Positions 49,354 through 60,983 of a stretch of DNA of 64,000 nucleotides are shown piece by piece (positions within the stretch are counted from its first letter, which is position 1; each line of letters starts with the position of its first letter). Under the pieces are notes generated by a model, which was not told the DNA's origin, did not search any database, and saw nothing but the letters and a program-made list of their open reading frames with translations. Source of the stretch: Odontesthes bonariensis (lineage: Eukaryota; Chordata; Actinopteri; Atheriniformes; Atherinopsidae); the NCBI RefSeq assembly GCF_027942865.1, contig NC_134517.1, forward strand, positions 8,947,705-9,011,704. Direction: 5' to 3'. The position numbers and the translations under genes are program-made.

Positions 49354-51808
49354 CTATGCACACATCTTAAATTGAATTAAGCTATGTCTAGCACAAATAG
49401 ACGTGGAGTGAATTCTTTGAAGTACATCAGACCATTGTTCATCTGTAATATTAACACCCATATCCTTCTCCCAGTTTTCCTTTATTATCATCAATGAACA
49501 GGTCTCCAAATCAAATATCCTTGCATACAACCTTGTTATGGCTCCTCTAATTCCAGACTGTACTTCTAAGATTGCATCCAAAGATGTTGCCTGTGGTATT
49601 GAGGGGAATTCAGTAAAGTGACTCTTTACAAAATGTTTGACCTGCAGATTTCTGAAAAAATTATTTGATGACAAATCAAATGTTTCCCTAACTTGATCAA
49701 AAGACATAAATATGCCATCCTTATATAATGTTTTAATATTCAATACCCCACTTTGAAACCATTGACATAATGTATGGTCCAAAAGTGAAGCTGGGAATAG
49801 GTGGTTGGCCGTAACTGGAGCATGCACTGACATGGATACTAGACCATAATGTTTACGGAACTGAGACCAAATCTTCAAGGAATGAAGCACAACTGGGTTC
49901 TGAAAAGCCCGAGGTGAATGTAAGGGAATCGATGAACATAAAAGAGCAGACAGTGAAACTGGGCTGCAAGAGTTAGATTCCATATGTAGCCAGCCTGGAG
50001 CGTTATATCGGGATGGGTCCCAAAACCAATGCAAAAGACTTCTGATATTGGCTGCCCAATAGTACATTTGGAAATTTGGTAGTGCCATCCCGCCAGTCAT
50101 TTTGGGCCGTTGTAAAAACAACTTTCTAATCCTTGGCCTTTTGTTATTTCAAATAAAAGAAGAAACAACACTATCAATTTTAGCAAAAAATGTTTTTGTG
50201 AGAAAACATGGGATACATTGAAAGAGAAATAAAAATGTAGACCAGCGGTTGAGATCCTGTTGAGTACGCTCCAAAAGTGGGTTGAAATTGGCCTTAATAA
50301 GCTGAGAGTGAGACTTAGCAACATACACACCCAGGTATTTTAAACCTTCGTAGGAGACTTTAAAAGGTTAATGAATGAAATGAGAGTTTTCTAGCAGCTG
50401 TGTTAATAGGGAGGAGCTCACTTTTGTCAAGATTTAGCTTATAACCAGAGAAGCTACCAAAAACACTTAAAGTGTTAAGGATATGTGGAATGGAGATGGC
50501 AGGGTCAGATATAAAAAGAAGGACATCATCAGCATACAGGGAGATTTTGTGTTCCCTGTGCGCCCTTGAAATTCCCTTAATATTTGTTTCCCGTCTAATG
50601 GTAGCTGCAAGAGGTTCCATGACCAGTGCAAAAAGTAATGAGGACAGGGGGCACCCCTGTCTAGTCCCACGCTGTAGGGGAAAGTAAGTGGAGTAAGTGT
50701 CATTAGTCCTAACTGAAGCCATAGGTGAGGTGTACAGCAATTTCACCCAAGAAATAAAAGTGGACCCAAAACCAAACTGTTGAAGAATACAAAACAAATA
50801 TTCCCGATTCACACGTTCAAAAGCAGAAGCCGCGTCCAGAGACAAAAGTGCTTCAGGCACCTGAGTTGACGGTGTGTAAAGAATATTAAATACACGCCTA
50901 ATGTTGAAAGACAGTTATCTATTTTTGATGAAACCAGTTTGGTTGCAAGACACAAGTGAGGGCAGGACAGTTTCAAGACGGAGAGCCAACACCTTCGCTA
51001 GAATTTTGACATCAACATTGAGGAGGCTTATGGGACGATACGAAGAACATTTAAGAGGATCCTTGCCCTTTTTCAGTAGCAAAGATATTGACGCTTGGCG
51101 TAAAGTTGGAGGAAGGCTCTGGGAATAAGAGCTGTCATCAAATACTTCCATTTGCAAGGGGCTAAGCTTTGCTGAAAACTTTTTATAAAATTCTGTAGGA
51201 AAGCCATCTAGACCTGGGCATTTTCCACTCTGCATGCATCTGATGGCATCGTTAATTTCGTCAAGAGAAAAAGGGGCATCTAGTGACTCTTTAATGGTCA
51301 CGTCTACAGTAGGTAGGTCTAACTCTGCAAAAAATGACTTCATCACATTCAGATCAGAGGACTCTTCAGATGAATATAATTTGCAATAAAATTCACTGAA
51401 CACTCTATTGACATCTGAAGGATCTGACACAAACCCTGTTTCAGATTCAATTTGATCAATTACATGGTTTGTAGATATCTGTCTTAGACTGTAGGCAAGG
51501 GCTCTACCAGGTTTCTCTCCATGTTCATATGACCTATGCCTATTTCTCAATAGGGCTCGCTCTGCCTGACCAGTTGAGAGCATGTCAAATTCAGCCTGAT
51601 ATGTTGTTCGCTGTTTGAACAGCTCTGGGGTTGGGGCAGTAGCATATAATTTGTCCACACCTGAGATAAGCGCTGAGAGTTCAGTCTGTCTGGCTAATCG
51701 CACTTTTTGTGCTGAAGCGTTATAAGAAATAATTTGTCCCCTCAGGTAAGCTTTCAGGGCCTCCCAAAGCAAGGAGGGGGAAGTTGTTTCATTTACATTG
51801 GTTTCCAA
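49354..51808 (-). pseudogene. L1 ORF2, reverse-transcriptase and C-terminal part (broken)
   Basis: Read right to left: a linker, then the segment GKCPGLDGFPTEFYKKF, then SSYRPISLLNVDVKILAKVL (palm and fingers). After a frame break come LSLDAASAFERVNREYLF (motif A Asp), QRGTRQGCPLSSLLFAL (motif B) and ISLYADDVLLF (catalytic YADD near 50524-50538). After further breaks come FQMYYWAANI and a C-terminal region with a CDKCKQAP-type Cys motif near 49300. At least three frame breaks separate the pieces. Confidence 0.9.
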
Positions 51809-52696
51809 GAAGATGTCTATATGAATATTAATGAATTAATGGGCGTGATCAGAAATTACAATGCTATTATAATCACATTTTTTGAATCAGTGAAAGTAAA
51901 GACTTATGTATGAAAAAATAATCTATGCGGGAATAGGTATGATGAACAGGAGAAAGAAAAGAATATTCCTTCCTTGTAGGATAAAGGAATCTCCAGGGGT
52001 CAGACTTGCCATAAGATTGAAGAAATTTCTCCAAACATTCAGCTGTCTTAAGCCCCTTTCACACTGCGACCCGCTACCTTAGCGGGTCCAAATTGCACCT
52101 TCGACCCGCGTCGAGCAATGTGAATGCTTGGCGTGTTGGTGACCCGTGTCGCCTGAAGCCGAGTTCAGGGGGCGTTGCCTAGTGGCAGAGCGTCACACGA
52201 AACACAGAAAATGCTGGGCGTGTACAATGACGTAGGCACAAGCCATGCGTTGGAGGTAGGGTTAAATACACCTGTCTGCATCAAATTTTTCAAACAAACG
52301 ATGGCGGGACACCTTGAGAACTCGTTTTTGCAATTCAAATTCAATTCAATTCAAATTCAAAAATACTTTATTTATCCCAGAGGGAAATTAAATGTTGATG
52401 TAGCTCAATTAAATCAAAGAGTTATTATAGATGCTGATGGCTGTGGGCAGGAAAGATTTCCTGTAGTGGTCCGTTTTGCATCCAAACTGAAGAAGCCTTT
52501 GACTGAAGAGACTCTGTTTTCTGATAACAGTCTCATGGAGAGGATGTTCAGGGTTGTCCATAATTCTCTTGATTTTATGCAAAATCCTTCTTTGCATTAT
52601 TGTCTCCAGAGGTTGCACAGTCGTCCCCAGAACAGAACCAGCCTTCCTTATCAGGTTGTTGAGTCTTTTTAGGTCCCTGGTTCTGATGCTGCTGCC

Positions 52697-54084
52697 TCAA
52701 CAGATGACGCAAGAGGAAATGACGCTCTCAACAACAGACTTGTGGAAGATCTGCAACATCTTGTTGCAAACCTTGAAGGACCTTAGCTTCCTCAAGAAGT
52801 ACAGTCTGCTCTGTCCTTTCTTGTAGATGGCTTCACTGTTGTGTCTCCAGTCCAGTCTGTTGTCCACATGAACACCAAGGTATTTATATTCCTCAACCAC
52901 CTCCACTTCTTCTCCCATGATGGAAATAGGGTTTGATCTGACCCTGTTTCTCCTGAAATCTACAATCATCTCCTTTGTTTTGTTAACATTCAAGATGAGA
53001 TGATTGTTCCCACACCATGCCACAAAGCGGTCCACCAGCTCTCTGTACTCAGCTTCTTGTCCATCTCTGATACACCCGACAACTGCAGAGTCATCTGAAT
53101 ATTTCTGTAGATGACAGGAGTCTGACTTGTACTGGAAGTCTGAAGTGTACAGAGTGAAAAGGAATGGTGAGAGTACAGTCCCCTGTGGTGCTCCTGTGCT
53201 GCTGATCACCTGGTTAGACACACAATTCTTCAGTCTGACAAACTGTGGTCTGTTTGTCAGGTAGTCATTAATCCAGGTGATTGTTGAGGCCTCCACCTGA
53301 GTCTTCTGGAGTTTCAGACGAAGCAGATCAGGCTGGATTGTGTTAAATGCACTGGAGAAATCAAAGAACATGATCCTCACAGTGCTGCCTGCTTTATCCA
53401 GATGACAGTGGGTTTGTTGAAGCAAGTGTATGATAGCGTCTTCAACTCCAACTCCATGGCGATAAGCAAACTGCAGGGGGTCCTGATATGTGCTGGTTTG
53501 CTTACACAGGTGGGTCAACAGGAGTCTCTCCAGGACCTTCATGATGTGGGATGTCAGGGCAACAGGTCTGTAATCATTGATGTCTGAGGGGTGAGTTTTC
53601 TTTGGTACCGGAACCAGACAGGATGTCTTCCACAACAGTGGTACCTTTTCTTGGGTCAAGCTAAGGTTGAAAAGGTGTTGCAGAATCCCACAGAGCTGCT
53701 CTGCACAGGCCTTCAGGACTCGGGGGCTGACACCATCTGGACCTGCAGCCTTGTTCCGGTTCAGTCTGTCCAACTGCCTCTTCACCTGACTTCTAGAAAC
53801 AGAAAAGTGGGAGGGGGAGGCAAAGGGGACAGCAGCATCTCCTGATTGGGTTGAAGACAAACTAGTGGAAGCAGAAGAATCCATGACTGAGGTGGAGGTG
53901 GAGATGTTACAGGAAAGCTGTGGGTCAGAGGAGGGTGGGATGTCTCTTTGGCTGGGAACAGGAGGGGAGGATGGTGAGCTTGTTCCTGAACTGAACCTGT
54001 TGAAGAATGTGTTCAGCTCATTTGCTCTGTACAGACTCCCATCCATCTGATCCTCCCTCTGCTTGAGGCCTGTGATCTTCTTCA
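52697..54084 (-). pseudogene. CR1/L2-group LINE ORF2, reverse-transcriptase part
   Basis: About 460 residues. Seen in order: LDRLNRNKAAGPDGVSPRVL, PVPKKTHPSDINDYRPVALT, FDFSSAFNTI (motif A), GAPQGTVLSPFLFTLY (motif B), KYSDDSAVVG (motif C, YSDD instead of YADD), and EEYKYLGVHVDNRLDW. A stop at 52697 truncates it; the missing C-terminal piece can be seen in another frame at 52409-52618 (HPLH motif). Its N-terminal side was cut off by the hAT insertion. Confidence 0.92.
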
Positions 54085-54092
54085 TTCCTGAC

Positions 54093-55827
54093 CAATGCCG
54101 GTTTGGCAATGGTATTATCCGGGACCTATCCCGGCCCAAACCATCGACCTAGGCTGCTTGGCCCATGGGGAAAATAGTTGTAACTAATTTTTGTCACTTA
54201 TCTTATTCTTGCAATAATATCAATTCAACTGTAGTCTGCATAAATTCACCATTGCAGCGCAGCCGCCTACTGCATCACAGCAGATTAAATTGGTTCTACC
54301 ATGTAAGGAAATTCTCTCCTCCCAAATGTTTCAGATGGTTTGGCCCATGGTTCGTCTTTTAAATAACAATGGCGCGACACAGAGCGCGTCAGTGATGGAG
54401 GGTAGAAAGAGGCCAGGTGGAACAGAGAGGGCTAAGCTAAAAAAAAGACAGGTGGCAGCCAAATGTGCCAAATTGACAGATATCTTCTCAAGACAAGCTG
54501 GTAGGTTACTGAGAGATATGGATAATAGGCCTGGTTGTGAATTTGATCAAATAGGCTATAACGTGGCGAACGTTTGCAATGTCAACTCAACTGTCATCTG
54601 ACAGCTTTTGTTGTTAAATATGTAAAAAAATCTCACAATTTATATGATTCAGAAGTGTATTCCTATTTTCAAAGAAGAACCGAACACTTTCTTTACATTC
54701 CAGTTCTGATGAACAATTGCTTAACGCTTTATCACGCTTTATCTCCTCATCAACTGTAGCCTGCATTCCCACAGGCGCGCACATGTGGTTACTAACGCAA
54801 TATTAAACAGGGGCGATCACATTTGTTGTTTGATATTTGTTATTAAATGCATCTCAAACATGCATTAAAATAAATATAATTATTAAGAAGGGCTGTGCAA
54901 ATATTGTACATGGTTCGCGTGCGCAGGGACAGCGCGAGCACGTTGGGGTGTTTAGTTGCCTTTTTTAATTACTGGAGAGTCTGCACGCGCGTTCTATCCG
55001 CGGGAATCAGCATCATGTTTCATGTTCAAGCCTTCCCCTCCCATTTATTATAATGTGAGCTGAGCCCGCTCACGCCCGTGCAGGGAATAGACTGTTCTAT
55101 TTTCAAGTTGCACTGAGCACTTATTCGGACACCGCGCGGGCACGACGCTTTGATGTGAAAGGAAGAATCTGTTTTCTTGTTGATTTCTATCCATTTCGGA
55201 CTGAACACGAATGCAGATGCAGACACGTTCACGTCCCGTGCTTGCTGTGTGTAAACAAACCGAACACTTGCTTTACATTCCAGTTTTCCATTTTTTGACA
55301 AACAGTTTCAAATGTGCTGTCACGCTTATTTCGTCTCGCCGTCATATCGTGCATTTCCATAGAGGGGCGCACACTGTGGTTATCAACTCACTATTAAATA
55401 TATATTATTTTATTGTTATCGATTGTTTTCTAGCATCAGATCAGAAGACCACTTCCAGTGCTACTGATGATCCCAAGGAGGGCGACTACTGAAGGGCCAG
55501 GTAGAGGAAGATACTGTAGTTAGTCAAGATAGACATTTGTGATGTAAAATATTGGCATAGAGAAGAAAACCATAAGGTGGTAGGGTGGTAGACTAAATCA
55601 TACAAATCATTTAACACAACCACAATTAAATAAATAAATGAATTAATCAGTGAATGAAAGGATAAATAAAGTGTGTCATGTTTTCCAGCAACATAAACAA
55701 CTCTTAATAAACATTTTCTGTAGCCTCAGAGGATCAGGTGCAGTCTGAAGGAGAATGCACTCCATATCAGAGTGGCCTGAATTTGAATTAAATTCCCGGA
55801 CTGAGAAAATGGCCCACCCCGGCCCTG
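54093..55827 (+). mobile_element. hAT element inserted in the CR1/L2-group LINE
   Basis: A 1735-bp element flanked by the exact 8-bp duplication TTCCTGAC (54085-54092 and 55828-55835), as hAT transposases make. The termini CAATGCCGG and CCGGCCCTG are imperfect inverted repeats (CA...TG). It contains an exon-like start MEGRKRPGGTERAKLKKRQ (ATG at 54395-54397), which resembles the N-terminus of teleost hAT/ZMYM-type genes. A second exon-like piece at 55433-55492 ends in a stop. The catalytic core is missing. Removing the element and one duplication joins the two halves of the LINE ORF2 in frame. Confidence 0.9.
54395..54600 (+). pseudogene. N-terminal exon of a hAT/ZMYM-type transposon gene
   Basis: An open stretch starting MEGRKRPGGTERAKLKKRQ, then AAKCAKLTDIF, with the basic leader usual for teleost hAT-derived ZMYM1-like proteins. 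It stops after about 68 codons without any TTF-type finger or catalytic domain, so it is a remnant. Confidence 0.5.
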
Positions 55828-55835
55828 TTCCTGAC

Positions 55836-57178
55836 CACACATCTCTGATATCATTCCTCTGCAGTTTACTCTCAAGCTTCTTTCTATACACCTCCTTGCT
55901 CTCTCTGATCTTGACTTTGAGCTGCTTCTGTATACTCCTCAGTAACTGCCTGTCTCGCTCCCTAAAGGCTCTTTTTTTCATGTTCAATAGTTCCTTTAGC
56001 TCACTGGTGATCCAGGGTTTGTTATTAGGGAAGCATCTCACTGTTCTGGTGGGGATGGTGTTGTCCACACAGAGGTTTATATAGTCAGTCACACACTCAG
56101 TCATGGCATTAATGTCCTCTCCATGTGGCTTACAAAGAGAAACCCAATCGGTTGCATCAAAACAACCCTGTAAGGCTTCTTCAGCTTCCTCTGACCACTT
56201 TCTAACAGTCCTTTTTGTGACAGGTAGTCTCTGGACAAGGGGTTTATATGCTGAACAGAGAAAAACAAGGTTGTGATCTGATTTTCCCAGGGGAGGTCTT
56301 GATTTGGAAATGTATGAATCCTTGACATTTGTGTAAAACAAATCCAATGTCTTGTTTTCTCTGGTAGAGCAGCTGACAAACTGTTGAAAAGTTGGCAGTG
56401 TAGCAGAGAGTGAGGCATGATTAAAATCACCAGATATTGCCACAAAAGAATTGGGGTGTTGCGTCTGTATCTTAGCAACAACGGAACTGATGACATCACA
56501 TGCAGTGTCGGCAACAGCTGATGGTGGAATGTAAACAGCCACCAAAACAACACTGGTGAACTCTCTTGGCAAATAATATGGATGAAAACTTACTGCCAAT
56601 AGTTCAATGTCAGGACTGCAGAGACGACTCTTCACAGTAACATGTCCTGGGTGACACCATCTGTTGTTGACAAGCACTGCCAATCCACCCCCTTTCCTTT
56701 TCCTGCTACTCTTTATATCTAGATCTGCTCGTATAGTCAGGAAGCCCGGCAGAGAGACGCTGGAGTCGGGTATATGATCCTGTAGCCATGTCTCAGTAAA
56801 ACACATAATGCTACATTCCCGATATTCTTGCTGAGTCCTTATCAAGGCTAAAAGTTCATCCAACTTGTTAGCTAACGATCTTACATTTCCCATGATGCAG
56901 GATGGCAGAGATGGTTTGAACTTCTTCTTTCTTTCTCTCCTCTTTGCTCCTGCTCTGCATCCACGACGCCTCCTTTTCAATTCCAGTGGAATTTCTGGCT
57001 TCAGTTGTCGAATTATTTCTGCTTTTCCAATGTTATTCAGCTGCTCCCTGTTGTAAACCACCTTGTTGCTATGGTGATGCATCATGACAAAAGAATAAAA
57101 TATACAAAAGTATTGGGAAAAATTAATCCAGCTGCACAGCATCCAAGGCAGGAAGGAACAGTTGTCCAAAAAATCCAA
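55836..57178 (-). pseudogene. CR1/L2-group LINE ORF2, endonuclease part
   Basis: About 450 residues of an exonuclease/endonuclease/phosphatase fold. Seen: NVRSLANKLDEL (N of the first motif), CFTETWLQD (catalytic Glu), RADLDIKSSRKRKGGGLAVL, VAVYIPP, SGDFNHA and KSDHNLVF (catalytic Asp-His). Then follows a basic linker ending LQRNDIRDVWSG, directly where the hAT element entered. It is intact in frame up to that point. Confidence 0.92.
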
Positions 57179-57461
57179 CTTGATGTAGGCTAAAACAGAG
57201 TAAAACTTGTCCTCACCTTTCGCTGTTGTTCTGAATCAGCTGTCCATTCTGTCTTTTAAACTCGTCACGTCACGCCCACGTCCGACCCGCGTCGATTGTG
57301 TTCACATCAAACTCGGCTCGGCAAAAAGACTAGGGTCCGACGCGGGTCGAAAGGCGAGTCGAGTTGACGCGGCAGCCCGGGTCGGCAGTGTGAACACAAC
57401 AGCGAACACGCTAAATTCGCGAATTAAACGCGGGTTATTCGGCAGTGTGAAAGGGGCTTTA

Positions 57462-57962
57462 GACTTATTAATTGAGCGGGTTGATGATCTATCTAATACA
57501 GGATTAATTACACAAATACAATCACCAGCTAAAATAAGTTGATGAGTATCTAGGTAAGGTAAGCGTGACAGAAAGTTGTTCATAAATTTAAAATCATCCC
57601 AGTTGGGAGCGTAAAAACAAGCCAATATGACAGGCGATTGTAGAGTTTACCCACAACAATAACAAAACGTCCCTGTGGGTCTGAGATGGTTTCAGAAGCT
57701 GCAAAAAAAACTGATTTGCTAATCAAAATTCCAGCCCCCCTGCTTTGCTCGTAAAACATGAGTGAAATACCTGTCCGACCCAGCCTCTCTTCAGACAAAT
57801 ATGTTCTGAACAGCTATATGCTATATCAGTTTTCAGACTTTTAAGATGGGCTAGGACCTTAGTGCGTTTAATAGGGTGATTAAGTCCCTTCACATTCCAA
57901 TTAGTAAAGTTAACAGATTGGCCTCTTCCCCCAGATGGTGTATGTGGATTATCTAGATTCAA
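57462..57962 (-). pseudogene. L1 ORF2, endonuclease part (broken)
   Basis: Pieces of an AP-type endonuclease: NFTNWNVKGLNHPIKRTKVL (first motif, near 57850-57910), a degraded EHICLKRGW (normally ETHL), FYAPNWDDF and LILAGDCICVINPVLDRSST (normally GGDFN). Frame breaks occur near 57720 and 57600. The Harbinger-like element entered just left of it. Confidence 0.82.
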
Positions 57963-58815
57963 TACTATCGGTTATATGACACGAACATATTGATCTGACA
58001 AATGGCATTTTGATTTTGGCTCTGGCCAATGGACATGGAAAAAGGTGGAACCCCAATTGGGCACAGAGAAGAAAAAAACAAAAAAGAAAAGAAAAGAAAG
58101 CAAATGTACAATACTTAACAGGAATATATAGAAACACACAACATTTACCCTCCACCCACCAGCACTATCCCAAACACAGTGCTTAAACCCTTGGGCAGCA
58201 AGGCCCACACATCTCACATCTCTAGCTTGGGTCTCTAACATAACCAAACTCGACCCAAAGCACAGTGGGCAAAACAGAAACGAAAGTGCATAAATGGCAA
58301 ATGCTGCTACCATTCTTAAATATACCACAATAAAAGGTGAAGCATATAAACTGCTTTATCATAGGCAGATCGTCAAATGACTGGCCTACACAAATGGTAT
58401 GAAAAAAGGTGCCTGGAAAAATGCGGGCTAATGGGCAGATCTAAATACAGCCATAAGGAAAACAAAAATGAGAGAGAGAGAGAAAAAAAAAAAGTATGCT
58501 ACGTCATAAAAGAAAAAATGTATCTGTTATAGTGGTGTTCGACAGAAATATTAGGGCTTCAGGTAGCCTACAAGGAAAGAAATGACGGCTTCTGAGGGCT
58601 CAAGCATAAACCACAAAAAATAAGTCACAATATATTTTTCATTTTTTGCATGAATGTGTGGTCAATATATTCAAGAACTAAGAAAGAGGAAAAGAACAGT
58701 CAGTTAAATGCAGACTTGTAGTAGGCTAACCTACGGTACCTCAACATGTGGCAGAATGTTCTCCTTAATGTAGGAGACGGCTTGTACAGGAGCGATGAAG
58801 GTTTCTTCCACCTTT

Positions 58816-59538
58816 TTAAACGTGATCCGGAAAGTGGCCGGGTAACGAAACCCAAAGCTGTCTAGCATCCGTAAAAGCTGCTCGCTTCTTGGATACCTCT
58901 GGGGGGAAATCCGGAAAGATGTACACACGTTTCTCCTCGTAGAACAGCTGTTTCTTCTGAGCTGAAAGGCGGAGGATGTGATCCTTGACGTCTCCATGAT
59001 GCACACGGATTATGAAGGGTCTTGGCTTTTCTCCGGGAGGCGGCCTAACCGCTAGTGATCGGTGGCCACGGTTGAGGTGTGGAGTTTCATCCAGACCCAA
59101 TATCTCCTTCAACACTGTCGCACAGAATAGCCGCGCGTTGTTGCCTTCCTTTATTCCCACCAACCGAATATTCTGTCGTCGGCTACGGCCTTCCAAATCC
59201 AGACATTTTTGTATAGCCGGCACACCTCAGCCTGCAGCTTTTCCACTGTAGATTCCAGACTCATGACAGTAGAGCTCCACTCCGTGGTAGCTTGCTCGAG
59301 GTCGTCAACGCGCTTGGAGGTCTGAGTGTTAGCAGACTGCAATGAACTGACATTCGTGTGCAACTCATGGCGAACTGAGGCTGTCTCTTGACGAAGGGCA
59401 GTAGTTTGAGGGTCAATTTTTAGTGCCCAACGATTCAATTGCTTCCATTATTTTCTCAACGAAATCCGGGGAAGGTTGTGCCTCAGCCTCGGTGCTAGCT
59501 TTTTTGCTAGTTGTAGCAGGTTTCTGTCGGCTAGCCAT
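58816..59538 (-). pseudogene. L1 ORF1 (broken)
   Basis: The start MASRQKPATTSKK lies at 59536-59538; this frame stops near 59413. The next piece (59151-59438) is a coiled coil with heptads (SVRHELHTNVSSL, then KRVDDLEQATTEW). The last (58816-59223) is the RRM-like and C-terminal region, with RRQNIRLVGIKEGNN, FIIRVHHGDVKDHILRL and VYIFPDFPPEVSKKR. This order is the L1 ORF1p (Transposase_22) architecture, an RNA-binding chaperone. Two frame breaks kill it. Confidence 0.87.
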
Positions 59539-59749
59539 TTTAAAACCAAAGTTGAGGAAAAGAGGAAAATAGTCCTTGCTGCAATTTTAGTCCTTCAAAA
59601 GTTCCTCAAAGCACTCAGACACTCGATTTCACTATCAATGACCACTTTGCACATTGATTAATACAATTAAATAAGATATAACCGCTGAGCTCGAGAACCA
59701 CGCAGCCTCACATGTCAAGCGCGCGTCCGTCCTCCAACAATACAGTTTC

Positions 59750-60442
59750 AACATCTCGTTTTTACTCTTTTCAGTTGCGTTTTATGTTTTTGCATCATTC
59801 ACAATGCTTTTATCTACTTGGGTTTTGATGGGTCATACAGATGTTCGTCAACACAGACCTGCTCCCTGCAGTTTTTCCTGTTTTTAAAACTTGCCCCTTG
59901 CGCAGCACACTCAAGGTTACAAAAATCGAGAGGGGCACAACTTGCCAAATCAACTCCAAAAGGTACCTTCTGTGTCATTTTATGAACACGAAACCAAATG
60001 ACGGTGTGCACGATGGAGCACAAACTAACAGTGACTGGCTGCCCAATAAAAGAATGAGCCAGAAAGCTTTGGAACCAATACATTCTCATTCCCAACACAT
60101 ACTGCATGGGATACCCCTTAATCATCCCTTTCAGTTGCACAGGTCGCTGTTCTACTGTTGCATGCAGACAGATGATGACCAAGCATGTGACTTGTGTTAA
60201 AGTCCAACTTTGAGACAGATGGGTTTTTTTAACACTTTTTTTACAGTCTTTATGTTGACTTCCTCACTTCACTACTGTACTTCTTTGTTGTACCTTCAAA
60301 GTATTTCATTGAGGTCATGATTGAATATACATGGTTAAAGTTAGCTATTAAAAGTACCTGAATAAGGTTACACAATAAGTGATGCAGCAGAAGTTTCACA
60401 AATCTTTTGTAGGACTTGAAGTTGCATTTTGCTACTCACTCA
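59750..60442. other. stretch without recognised features
   Basis: DNA to the right of the L1 target site, continuous with 48624-48806 on its left side. I see no gene or known repeat. Confidence 0.4.
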
Positions 60443-60838
60443 GTGGGGTTACATGGCACTGAAAGGATCAGATTATTGGCGAAATTACAATAAGAATGAG
60501 TTGAGCAAGGGTAATTATCCTTGGATATATGGTGATGAATGAATCGGATCAGAGGCATGAAGGTAAGTCCCTCTATATTTAGTTTGTGATGAGCTGATTG
60601 TTGCACAAACGCGATGCACAACTGCGCATTCTCCATTTTCTTTCCGACTTCCGGTTCCCGACCCCGGGAAAAAATCTTGAGAACGCAGCAGAACGCAAAG
60701 TCTAATTCACCACGTGCTTCACCGTCTACAAGCACGTTTATTTTGACTTTCAACCGAGTTACCTCGGGGTCTTAATCGGATTGCGAGTAACTTGATTTGA
60801 TTCAATTTCTTGTCGGATTAAGATGTCTACATGCACTT
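60443..60838. mobile_element. DNA transposon remnant, copy 2 (inverted relative to copy 1)
   Basis: Begins GTGGGGTTACATGG like copy 1 at 45854. Its interior is the reverse complement of the interior of copy 1, with only scattered differences over about 250 bp, but it lacks the middle of copy 1. The right end near CTTAATCGGATTG...TACATGCAC is less certain. Confidence 0.6.
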
Positions 60839-60983
60839 AATAACTCAATCTTATTGTAAACTAGAACATTTCTGAAGAAATTTAGAAGGGGCCTGCCAAT
60901 CACGGCTGCTCAGGAATGGTTCGCAAGGCCTAAAGAAGAAGCATTCAAGCCTAAACGGCATCAAAGCCGTTTAAATGTAAAAA

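Larger units (their letters stand above)
52325..57215 (-). mobile_element. CR1/L2-group LINE inserted in the Harbinger-like element
   Basis: The 3' end (left) is a GAATTTGAATTG-type tail preceded by TCTGGGATAAATAAAGTA, typical of a common teleost LINE of the L2/Rex group. The 5' part encodes an AP-type endonuclease and the 3' part a reverse transcriptase; an hAT element splits them. No target duplication was identified, so ends are approximate to some tens of bases. Confidence 0.85.
52051..57458. mobile_element. Harbinger-like DNA element inserted in the L1
   Basis: Termini AGCCCCTTTCACACTGC and GCAGTGTGAAAGGGGCT form a 17-bp perfect inverted repeat, flanked by TTA (52048-52050 and 57459-57461). 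A 3-bp TTA/TAA target is typical of PIF/Harbinger. The element's own DNA is only the two ends, about 52051-52325 and 57215-57458. They are GC-rich, with direct and inverted copies of GACCCGCGTCGA. The centre is filled by a LINE. No transposase is present. Confidence 0.88.
48821..59735 (-). mobile_element. L1-clade LINE, near full length, interrupted by a nested insertion
   Basis: Both ends are fixed by the 14-bp duplication AACAATACAGTTTC (48807-48820 and 59736-59749). The 3' end on the minus strand has AATAAA, then 20 bp, then an A10 tail. Removing the inner element (52051-57458 plus one TTA) leaves about 5.5 kb, normal for an L1. Order on the minus strand: ORF1 (coiled coil plus RRM-like region), ORF2 endonuclease, then reverse transcriptase with YADD. 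Both frames carry frameshifts and stops, so it is dead. Confidence 0.94.

Noticed and set aside
55026-55301. 91-codon minus-strand open frame in the hAT element
   Set aside because: Antisense to the element's own exon direction and without recognisable motifs.
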